From positions 806,001 through 870,000 of the forward strand of contig CAKJVC010000030.1 in assembly GCA_918026815.1 (NCBI GenBank): a stretch of 64,000 bases of DNA, in the 5' to 3' direction. Made by a program: the position numbers and the translations under genes. Position 1 is the stretch's first letter, and every line of letters starts with the position of its first letter. The notes under the pieces were generated by a model. The model searched no databases, was not told the origin of the DNA, and worked only from the letters and a program-made list of their open reading frames with translations. Origin of the DNA: Chalara sp. BL73 (lineage: Eukaryota; Ascomycota; Leotiomycetes; Helotiales). This document shows positions 1 through 9,764 of this stretch, piece by piece.

Positions 1-450
1 CTTGATCGAGGGAATGTGGTTCACATCTCATCTATAGCTGCACAAAAAACGCCATTTCCAGTTCCCATTTATTCCGCAAGCAAACACGCTATCTCCGGCT
101 TTGTGCGCTGTCTAGCTCCTCTAGATATCTCCCACAAAATACGTGTCAATGCAGTTGCTCCTGGTATCGTAAAGACACCAATTTGGACCCAGAGTGAGGA
201 TAAATTGCTATGGTTCGATGATAAAGTTGACACATGGGTCACGCCCGAAGAAGTTGCTGGTGTTATGCTTGATTTAATTGTCAACGAGGAATGGGTTGGC
301 GGAACGATACTCGAGGTTGGATCGGGCAATGTGAGATCCGTACAGGAATTCAATGATCCTGGCCCTCAAGGATTAGGGCATCAAATTTCAAATGCCAATG
401 AAGCCGTGGTGAACTCCTTTGCTTTGATTAAGGAGAGATTTGGGAAATAG
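1..450 (+). CDS. Short-chain dehydrogenase/reductase (SDR), 3' part only
   Basis: This is the C-terminal 149 residues of an NAD(P)-dependent short-chain dehydrogenase; the start lies outside the window. The frame is open from base 1, so the first in-window start-like codon is not the real start. The sequence VVHISS followed by YSASKHAI matches the SDR catalytic Ser and the YxxxK pair. After it comes the usual VNAVAPGIVKTPIW segment that shapes the substrate and cofactor pocket, and then a VGGTILEVGSG stretch close to the C-terminus of the family. The Rossmann GxxxGxG motif must lie upstream, so cofactor preference cannot be read. The stop is TAG at 448-450. The substrate is unknown. Family assignment is secure; any specific reaction would be a guess. 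Confidence 0.9.
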   Translation, partial: LDRGNVVHISSIAAQKTPFPVPIYSASKHAISGFVRCLAPLDISHKIRVNAVAPGIVKTPIWTQSEDKLLWFDDKVDTWVTPEEVAGVMLDLIVNEEWVGGTILEVGSGNVRSVQEFNDPGPQGLGHQISNANEAVVNSFALIKERFGK

Positions 451-720
451 GCTTGCGTACTTACACAATTACTATACACTTCGGGCATCTATATACAAGA
501 ACGCATACATTGCCTAGAAATCATCATAGTACGGTATTTAAGTGAGAGAGCTGTCACACTGTAGTGCATTTCTTCCTTCAATTGGCGGTCAAGAAGTATC
601 AGTATACAAGCCAACAGAGTTTCAGCTGGCTTACATTTGGACAAGTATACTTCACATCCACGCTTCTAAACCAGCATATCTGTTCTGCCCTATGCGTCAA
701 ATTCATAATATAGCTACGCA

Positions 721-1861
721 TCATGGCTTCTTTCCTGCTGTCAAAAGTGTTGGTTTCACGTACCAAAGCAATTTGCAAGGAGCATGCTTATTTCTGGTGA
801 TCTCCAGGAAATAGCTCACCACGTAGGAGGCTCGCCGATTCGCCATATCGAATCCTCGCTTAAGCTTTATAATGCGATCTGCCAAGGGCCCGTTTCCCTG
901 TTGTAGCCTCTCATTGCTATAAGCAAGCTTTGTCTTCTCCCTCTTGTGACCGATGTTGGCAGCCAGTAGTCGTTTATTTTGTGCATTGAGATCATCCTGA
1001 AGTGTGGTAAGTCTTGTGTTCTCCCTTTGGAGTGTTGAGTTGCCATCAGTAAGGACTGTATTCTCCTGCTTTATGCTTGCATGATCTGCTAAAAGTTTTT
1101 CATGCTGCGCGTTACGTTCGCTACATCTTTGGTGAAGCTTTATCATGATTTTCTTGAAGCCAGCATTGCTTTCTACGAGCCTAGTCATGCCATTGCCACC
1201 TTGTGATTCCTTCAACTTTGCCTCCACCCGTCTCATCTTTCGTGTTTCTCCGTCTAATCTATCCTGAGCCTTGCTGCGTACGGGTGATGAGCGGCTTGTT
1301 TTGAGTGCTCTAGGGTCGCCTCTGGATAAACATCTGATACCCGAACAATGGCTTTGCACTGGAAGAGTTGTGACATAATTCTAGCCATTGGCGACCTTCA
1401 TCGGACTCCTCAAAGGGAATGAAACATTCAGATCTGTGCCATCAAGGCTTTTTATCATGTACATTTTAACCCGCTCCTTCATCATTCCAAAAGTTTCCCC
1501 GCGCCCTAGGCAAACTTCGGTTGGTATGAGTAGATCTGGAGCAGTTTCAAGCTCATGTGAAATGCTTCCTTTTCCGCATTCGATGTCTTCGTTTTCCTCT
1601 CCTTGTGGTTTTTTTTGCTTACATCTTGTGCCTGACTGACAGTCAGCTCTATCCACTCTCCCAGCGAGTGTCTCTGTAGCCTACTAGTATACCTTTGACG
1701 CGGCTCATTGGTGGTGCTGGGTTTTGATGCCTTTGATTTGGCTGTATTAATGATAGATGAGCTAGGTGTGGCTGAGTCATGTCTAGCTGACTTAGGTTAT
1801 CCTTTGGTTGAGCTTGCATTGTTCTGAGGTTATTGTTGGAAGTAAGCGGTGTCGGGGCCAT
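721..1861 (-). pseudogene. Coiled-coil protein, apparently broken by one in-frame stop
   Basis: Three minus-strand reading frames fit one ancestral gene. The 5' piece starts with ATG at 1861 and is Gln/Pro-rich. A phase-1 intron of about 61 nt (donor GTATAC, acceptor GTCAG-TCAG near 1640) joins it in frame to a second piece containing a GEENEDIECGKG stretch. That piece ends at a TAG (1381-1383), and the same frame then continues without another stop to 721. The last part is strongly heptad-like: repeated Leu with Lys/Glu/Gln, for example NSTLQRENTRLTTLQDDL, which predicts a long coiled coil. The single TAG could be a nonsense mutation or could be removed by a small intron I did not find. I do not recognise the family and assign no function. 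It may also be a member of a degraded repeated gene family. Confidence 0.4.
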
Positions 1862-3072
1862 TGCGTTTCATCAAGTAGTCATATTCCATCTCATAACCTG
1901 TCTCAACAGTCACTGACAGGTTACGCTTTGGAGCTAGCTGTGATGGCTGCCATGCATTAGCAGTGGACCCCTGGTCTGCGGTACTCTAGGCCGGGATACC
2001 ATCACATGGCAGATAGGAGCCTCTGCCTGGGGACAGATGTTCGTGCTGTAGAGCATTCTAGAAATCGACTATGAATGGAAAGCCAGAGAGCTTTAAAGCG
2101 TCACAAATTGCGAGCACAAAATGCTTGCTTGTGCTTTGTGCTACTTGACTGTTATGGGACCTCCCGGCCTTCAGGAATTGGAAAGTCCTAGTGTGTTCAG
2201 TACTGGGGGAACGCGGCGCACAGGTTCTATTATAGTATTAGGGTGGCACAACAATACCCGCAAAAGTCGCCCAATTCTTTATATGCGTTACAGAGAGTAA
2301 TTATTCATGATATTCTTATAGGTGACAGGTACTAGGCTTAGCATGATTGTCGCTTGCCGATCAGCCTGACTTATGTTGGTAAAAGGTAGGTCGATCTCTA
2401 TACCAGGTAGGCGACAAAGCTGACTGTGTGCTACCTTTAACCAGGCTTAGCTCCGCTTTACAGAAAAGGTTATTGATAGCTGAAGCTAGTTGACAAGAAT
2501 ATATATTGTTGATTTTCCCACACAGTCGATTTTCTAGATAAGCTGTGTAGCCGGCCAAAAGTCACTCATCGCCCATCTCGGGTGAATGCTGTGAAGTTGC
2601 ACAGTGCAAATACTTGGTCGAATCTGACATGATAATCTTGAACCATCATTACTTCAGCGTGTATATAATGGTGGATCTTGCAGTTACATTCGAACTGGCC
2701 CATTGCAGCCATTTATTGGAGTGACAGGGCCTGCTCATCTAATAATCCTTCACAGTACGAAGTATTCATCCTTGAAAGGCTGTCAACCATACTCGAAAGC
2801 AACCATCACACGTGCCTTTTCATTGGTTTTAGATCAATGCTTAGCACGACCCCAGTATAGGCTTTGAAGCACATCACTTTCTCTCTTTAGCCGACCTTCT
2901 GTCAAATTCCAGATGGATCCACGCTGCGTTGCGCACACGCTAGAACATGACTCGACGGGAAGCTAAATAGGTCCTTTTTCAGTACAGTAGGTAGACTAGA
3001 GAGTAGCTCAATATTTGCATACTTGTATGCTAGAATTGGCCAATCTTTGGTACAGATCTCGACTCCCCTTTG
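1862..3072. other. Intergenic region, no gene seen
   Basis: About 1.2 kb without a convincing reading frame. The frames present are short (under 66 codons), lack splice partners and show no recognisable motif. It contains AT-rich stretches near 2270-2330 and 2640-2680. It may hold the 3' end of the NLR transcript on the minus strand, but no polyadenylation signal can be assigned with confidence. Confidence 0.5.
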
Positions 3073-6000
3073 TTACTTCTGTTCAAACAGCTCATGTCCA
3101 GGCTCCAAGCAGCGCCCTCCAATAATATAACAAACTGAACAGATGTCAAAATCTCCTCCGTTGCAGACTTTGCAATGATAATACCTATCGTTGTCCTGAA
3201 TATTCAAGGTACAAATGTCGCACCATCTCTCTGTTCCACCATATGGTAATGAGCCTGTCTTTGTACGTATGTTATTCTGATATACTGTTATATCGCTTAT
3301 TTCTGCATACTGCAAGAGAATTTCTGCACTCTCAGTATTCCCAGCCCACCACAGGGGAGTATGCCCAAACGAATCTTGAGAATTGATGTCAACACGTTTA
3401 GTAGCCAGGAGCAACTTCACTACAGCTGTATGACAGTTTCGTGCAGCTAAGGATAGCGGGGTCGCACCATAATAGTCTCTAGGGTCAGCATCGACACTCT
3501 CGTTGTTAAGAAGTGTTGTCACTAGCGCTTGGTGTCCTCTCATGGCTGCATATGCTAATGGCGCCCGGCCAATGGCATCTTTTGAGTTTACATCTACACC
3601 TCCAGTTGCTATCAATTGCTTAGCGACCGCTTCCCAACCATTAGCTGACGCCGCTGCAAGAGCATTGCCATAAACCCCTCCTTGAGCATTAACGTCGGCT
3701 TGGTGCTCCAGCAGCAGCCTGACGATCGCTTCATGACCATTATATGACGCCGCTATGAGAGCATTGCCATGGTTCTTTTCTCTTTGACCATTGACGTCAG
3801 CTTGGTGCTCTAACAGCAGCTTGACGATCGTTTCATGACTTTTAATTGACGCCGCCTGGAGAGCATTGCTATAGCGCCCTCCTTGAGCATTTACGTTGGC
3901 TTGGTGCCCCAACAGCAGCCTGGCGATCGTTTCATGACCTCCAGCTGATGCCGCCTGGAGAGCATTGCCATAGTATCCTTCTTGAGCGTTGACGTCAGCT
4001 TGGTGCTTTAACAGCAGCATGACGATCGCTTCATGACCTCCAGCTGATGCCGCCTGGAGAGCATTGCCATAAACCCCTCCTTGAGCATTAACGTCGACTT
4101 GGTGCTTTAACAGCAGCCTGACTATTACTTCATGACCATTAGCTGATGCCGCCTGGAGAGCATTGCCATAGTATCCTCCTTGAGCATTGACATCAACTTG
4201 GTGCTCTAACAGCAGCTTGACGATCGTTTCATGACCTTCAGTTGACGACGCCTGGAGAGCATTGCCATAGTATCCTTCTTGAGCATTGACGTCGGCTTGG
4301 TGCTTTAACAGCAGCCTGACGATCGTTTCATGACCATTAACTGACGCCACTATGAGAGCATTGCCATGATTCTTTTCTCCTTGAGCATTGACACCGGCTT
4401 GGTGCTCTAATAGCAGCTTGACGATCGTTTCATGACCATTAGCTGATGCCGCCTGGAGAGCATTGCCATAGATCTCTCCGTGAGCATTAACGTCGACTTG
4501 GTGCTTTAACAGCAGCTTGACGACCGCTTCATGGCCTTCAGCTGATGCCGCCTGGAGAGCATTGCCATGGTTCTTTTCTCCTCGAGCGTTGACACCAGCT
4601 TGGTTCTCGACCAGCATATTCGCCACAGTTGTATGTCCACGTCCAACCGCCAAAAGCAACGGTGTTCGACCATAACTGTCACGGACATCGAGGTGTCCCT
4701 TATCTACTAAAGCGTGCGCAACCTCACGGATTCCGAAATATGCCGCTATATGCAAACCTCTCATTTGCCGCGGAAAGCGCTGGCTGTAAATTGAGTCACC
4801 TGGGGACCACTTTTCCGCTATCAATGCCTGGGTCGACGCTTCTAATTTGGACTCGCATTCTAAAAAGCCAGCCACCTCATGGTATGGAACTGAGGCTAGC
4901 CGAGCATGGTGTCCCCAATTCTTTGCGGCATATTCATATAGTTTGTAAACTTGTAGCCGCTCTTCAAATTGAGCGTCTGTGTGGCAAAATCCGGTCTCAA
5001 ACAAATCAAAAGAGAGATACGTAACGCAAATTCTTGTTATATCAGCTTCTGCGTTTGGGAACCACTTTTGTTGAGTTCGTTCGAAGTATTGTTGCGTTGT
5101 GTAATGGACTAAGCGGATGATTCTACTTTCTTCATCGACCGTAACCAGTCCAGCACACACAGCAACCATATCTTCTACTTGACTTAAATTCTCTATGTCA
5201 AAGCGTGAGTCTCCAACCTCGACAGCAAGAGCATGCTGGAGCTCGGCCGTGGTCAGCGGCCGCTTTGCGCAAATAATCCAAGAAAGAACCTGCCTTGCGA
5301 GCTCATCTTCGTCCGGAAGCTGACCTTCAATTCTCTGCATCGCTTCGTCATATGCAAAGTCATATGCTTCAGACCCAAATGGGAGCTTTTGAAGAGCAAT
5401 ACGGATAGCCTTTGGGGATCGTTTCCCTTTCAAGGAGTTCAGATGAAGCTGCGCGAGCAGGAACCTATAAGGCGTAAGTATTGTTTACTAGAACCTTAAA
5501 AACCCACGTACATTCCATCAACAGCTTCGATGATTCCATTTATGATTTCATTCTCCAGTTCTGGATTTTGTCGTACAAACTTGGGAAGCAGCAACAGCTG
5601 ACTATTTAAGTATTTCTTAATATCCTGCTCACTTGCTTTTATTTCTAAATGCATACTCTTTTCAAATCTTTCTTGAATTTCCGGAATAAGCCTCGATGTC
5701 GCGAATATGCTTGTTTGAGATATTGCTTGGAGTTCGAAGATCTCTGACAGAAATTCTGCTCGGCAGCCGTTGGACTTCTGGCATTCGTCAAGAGCATCGA
5801 CGATGATGAAGACTCTCGAATACATAGTAGCTACATGCTTCAAGATCTTCGAAATCTCATCTTTCGATGGTCGCGATCGTTTTTTTGTGTGGTCATCGTA
5901 GAGAGATTTTACGTTGTCTGGCAGCGAACCCAAGCCTTGAGTTAGTTGCTTTAGTAAATTTGTAAGAAGGTCTTCGATCTTTTGCTCGTTTACTCGCCGG

Positions 6001-6866
6001 AAATTGCAAAATATATAAGCCACACTAACTGTTGGGTCATTGGCAAATCGTGTCATGAGATCATTAATCACGATCGCCGTAAGGATTGTTTTGCCAGCTC
6101 CTGGAATACCTGGGCAGAATAGAGTTTTCTTTTCTATTTTTTGCCAGTCTTGATATTCGACCGTATCTAACAGCCATTGGCCAGTACCTAACTGTCGCCG
6201 ACTAATGAAATCGTGCTGTTGAGGAGCATAATCGATTAAAGTAAGCCAATCAAGGATAGCTTGATGCTCTTTGTTATATAGCCACAATCTGGACTGGTCA
6301 GTGCTACTTTGAATAGCTGAGAATGTTTTGGAATTTGTCTGATGCCATTGCTGCTGCTCTTTTCTTGTTTCACCGATTTCTTTGTGAATAGTGGCTGCTA
6401 GTACTGCTGTGTCAATCGACAACATATTGTTCAGGTTTTGGCACTGCCGGCTGAGGTTTTCAACTGAATCTCGAGTATCTTTAGCTAGAAATGCTCCTTT
6501 CAATCTTTCCCACCCTATACGATGACCTTGCCCTCTCTTTCTGAGCTCTTCAAGCAAAGATTCCAGCTTTTCTCGACAGATAGTCAACATGACTTTTGTG
6601 TCTGTATTTCGAGCATGAGGTCCTAATTGAAAAAGTAGCGACGAATGTTGATTTTCGAATGCGGCTGCAAATTCTGGGTTAAGAAGCACATTGGTGTTTG
6701 TTTCCGATAGCACGGTCTTCAAGGTTCCGAGCTCAGCCATGAACGCTTTGATAATGTCCGGCGCATCTTTCCAGTCTACCCCAAACTGAGTTATTGCTTG
6801 GGTTATCTGAATAGTCAGACCGATAACGCCAACGATTCCGGCTCCAGTCCCAAATGGTTCTGCCAT
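3073..6866 (-). CDS. NLR-type protein: HeLo-like/STAND N-domain, NACHT, ankyrin repeats, ZZ zinc finger
   Basis: Two exons (6866-5512 and 5464-3073) are joined by a 47-nt phase-2 intron with donor GTACGT and acceptor TTATAG. They encode 1248 residues. Splicing creates the conserved run DGMFLLAQLHLNSL right after the NACHT module. Residues 1 to about 190 resemble the fungal STAND N-terminal domain (MAEPFGTGAGIVGVIGL start). NACHT has Walker A GIPGAGKT at about 253-260 and Walker B VFIIVDALDEC at about 352-362. Ankyrin repeats run from about 688 to 1170, ten of them almost identical. The C-terminus (1199-1248) has the Cys/His pattern of a ZZ finger (WCDIC, HCKVC, DICSVCY, GH). An upstream TTG in frame was rejected in favour of the ATG at 6866. 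By family knowledge such proteins are fungal NOD-like receptors; several mediate heterokaryon incompatibility or programmed cell death. The ligand is unknown. Confidence 0.93.
3610..4608 (-). repeat. Ten near-identical ankyrin repeat units (about 99-102 nt each)
   Basis: Within the NLR gene, ten consecutive units of 33 or 34 residues share the frame HQ-A/V-D-VNAQ, then YGNALQAAS, GHE and IV-K/R-LLL. The match is also evident at DNA level: phrases such as GATCGTTTCATGACC recur along the array. Two length classes alternate, one with EKNHGNAL (34 residues) and one with GYYGNAL-type (33 residues). Differences cluster at a few positions just before GNAL, after AAS, and at the residue before HQ. 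The ankyrin repeats flanking the array on both sides are much more divergent. High internal identity points to recent duplication or gene conversion, as known for repeat domains of Podospora NLR genes. Confidence 0.92.
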
Positions 6867-7358
6867 AGCATAACGCGGATGTGGGTCCTTGAGCAAACTA
6901 TTGATAATCTTCCACCTACGGCTACAACCTTGCTTTAATTATAAGTTCCAAGTGCGAGACTCTGGCATGGAGTCCTGCTGGCCTATACCAACTATGATTT
7001 GAAATGTATTAAAGAAAGAGAAGGATAAAGGTTGACGAGATAGGAACTGATATCCACGAGGCTGGGTTTGCGGCCTCGTTGGGCAGATCTGTCAGCATAA
7101 TCGCCTGGTCCGTGCACGGCAATGCCTGCATCGGATATTTTTACTGTCATTCAAAGACGCGTAAAATATTGACTGTAGCATTGTTGGCCTATGTTACCGT
7201 ATTGTGGACAGCTCTTGATGGCTGCCATCCCTAGGTCTGCGGCAATCTATCTGGCTCCACTACTACATACGCACGGGCTTTATGGGAATGGGCCGCCTGT
7301 CTTTGGACGCTAACAATATCGACGAAGGTGTCTAGCGCGAAATAGCCGATACCATGTC
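6867..7358. other. Intergenic region, no gene seen
   Basis: About 490 bp between the NLR start codon and the transposase relic. It should include the NLR promoter on the minus strand. I see no clear TATA element or other gene. Near 7333-7346 there is a TAGCGCGAAATAG string that resembles, in inverted orientation, a string at about 8264-8283; these could be worn terminal repeats of the relic. Confidence 0.4.
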
Positions 7359-7930
7359 ATGGCTCCACACCTGGCAGACTCGCAATGTGCACAGCTTCGC
7401 GACATAATTCTTGCTAAACGTCCCATTGCTGAAATAACTAACGTTGTTGGTTGCAGTAAACGTTTTGTGTATACAATCAAGTCAAACTTTCGTGTTTATA
7501 ACTCTACTTTTAATAACAATGCTGGGCACTCTCGAAGCATTACAGCTCCAATGCTAGATGCTCTGTGTAAATACTTGCTAGAGAATCCCGGTGTACGGAC
7601 GAAATAGTGTCTTTTCTGTTGGGGAGAGTTCGATGTCCATGTAACATCCTCTAGTGTAAGCAAGACATCGAGGGCTCGTAGCCGGATCAATATAACAATT
7701 CGCCGAATAGCAAAAGCACGAAATGCAGGTTTGCGAAATACTTACATAATACACGTAGTAGTCGAACGTCTCTGTCTTCGTGTATAAGTCTGTTTGTGGC
7801 AAACGGAGTACGTATAGACTTATAGGATAGGTTCCACTTGGTGTAGTTATAGTACAAATTCCTTATTTTCAATACATGACCGTGACAGAGTATATCGTTA
7901 TAAATCTTTAGCGTACAATCTTTTAGCATG
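7359..7930 (+). pseudogene. Decayed Tc1/mariner-family transposase fragment
   Basis: The first 82 codons (7359-7607) read as the helix-turn-helix N-terminus of a fungal Tc1/mariner transposase: SQCAQLRDIILAKRP, then a VVGCSKRFVYTIK recognition helix and ITAPMLDALCKYLLENPG. A TAG interrupts at 7605. The same frame continues with EFDVHVTSSSVSK and RRIAKARNAGLRNTY, which fit the region before the catalytic core. The sequence then shifts frame. The next frame has FVYKSVCGKR where intact relatives have FVDESGCDKR, so the first catalytic Asp is lost, and it continues with PLGVVIVQI and two further stops. No intact DDE triad remains. The family call rests on remembered resemblance to fungal Tc1 elements and not on a search. 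Confidence 0.65.
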
Positions 7931-9764
7931 GACATAGCGAAGCTCTTTCAGTAACACGTATCTAACATAGAGTGCTTTTTACTGATCGAGCCGCGTCAGC
8001 AATAAAGTTCTTTGTTACAGGAAGAACCAGGACAGTACATAAAACAATATGCGCCGCGCCGTTGGGGCGATGTCCAGAAAGTGCCTCTTCTGCGTCTTGT
8101 CACATTTGCCGAGTCGTAGATCTGAAGTCTTTTTATCGACTCTTCTCAATGAGGTGGTCGACGACGGGCTAGTGTCTACGTGGCAGAACAAGGCATCTAT
8201 CCTGAGTTCTTGCTTAACGGGATGCTTTTTCTATAATCGCGCGGTCAATAGCAGTGTCGTTAAACTATTTCGCTAAATCACGTTTGACTGCCTGCTAATT
8301 AAAACTGCAACATTTGTATCCTTGAATATAAAGAAGCCTTTTTTTTGTACTAATGGTTTGGGTTTAGATTCCAATAGGTAACTTAAAAACGAAGCAAGCA
8401 CTAAAAGTACATTTTCCCTCACCATTTTTTAGTATTATTACTTTGTTGTTTACTATAACTTTTTGCTCGGCTGATTAACGCATACCAATCTCATATGTTT
8501 TGTTTTTTTTTTCGCTGTGCCAGCTAAAAATCTGCCATAGCTTAAGTTGATTAGCATGTGTCGTTCGCTGACTGGAGTCGGCATAAAATTCCTATAGTTC
8601 GCCTGCTTCAACAGAGTCATCAGAAAGCAGGACCTGCCGTTCTAAGCATGTTGAAGCGTGCGTATGTCGCATAATACCCATGGGACTCAGGATTAATTTC
8701 TTCTTTCCCTAGCTCCGTTTTAGTCGTTGGGCGTGAGTAGCGGCCGTTCTTAACCTGCGTTAAGAGTGAGCATACTTAAATAGAGCCTAAGAGCGCCTGA
8801 GCACATGCAAGCCGAACCTGAGCCAAACCCGAACATCCCGAGTTCAGTTTGCCCACTTTAATCCGGGACATGATTTGGTGCCCGACGTGGCCGGGCCATA
8901 CTTTCTTAGCTAAATATGCTAAAAGAACTGTTCTGAGCCCTTGCAAGTTTCCTCCGAAGCTCACTCTTCACCCACGTCCTCAAGCGCAATATAGCCCGTA
9001 ATTCAGCGCTAACGAATTACCATAACCAAACGTCATGAAGCTCGAACAAAAATAGCCTCTATTTAAGAACCCGCACCCGAACATCCACATAACCATCCGG
9101 CTGATATTTCGTTGAAAAAAATATCCAGGCATCGGCAGCGCTGTTCAACGTGATGCTTTTTTTTTCAAAAACGCCTAGCATTGCTGGCGACCTGGAACAA
9201 ATCAGCCCGCATCTGCTGCCGGGCGACCCTTTTCAACCAATGATTTTGGCTACATCAGAATAATAAAAGGATGCATGTTTTTACAAACAACAGATTAAGC
9301 TCTTTGCTCAATCAAGCTACAGGCCGTATATCTTCCGCAGCTTTGGTCGCTTCACCCTTATTATTAACTCTTGGCCTGCGCCATGGGCGTTATCAGCTGT
9401 CACCGTTAACGCTAATTTGTACACGGGCTTTGGAACTTGAGATATATTTTGGTAAGGATAATTCATTTAGATAATAATTGAATGGCAGAGTCTTCTATGA
9501 GCAAGTTAAAGCAGTTATGATAGAAGGATGTTATCACAAAAACTTTCTATGAATAATTTATCACATTTTTGATTCGCTTTCTATCTTATTTACTTTCTAG
9601 CAGCATACATACTAAACTCAAACAGGAACGCGCATTTCAAAAAAAAAAAATCATCAATCAGTGTTTGCTAACTCGCATTCTATATCTAAATCATAAATAC
9701 TCATATCGTTGCAGGGAATTGATACATAAAAGACAAATCATGGCATGGATTAGTGGCTACTATA
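7931..9764. other. Gene-poor, partly AT-rich region
   Basis: No supported gene. Frames at 8049-8276, 8776-8964, 9271-9474 and 9569-9829 are short and motif-free. A/T homopolymers occur near 8340, 8505, 9155 and 9640. The first 350 bp may still belong to the transposon relic. Overall the stretch looks like decayed repeat or non-coding DNA. Confidence 0.45.

Noticed and set aside
6867..6896. Upstream in-frame extension of the NLR
   Set aside because: It would start with a TTG; the ATG at 6866 gives the usual MAEPFG start of this N-terminal domain.
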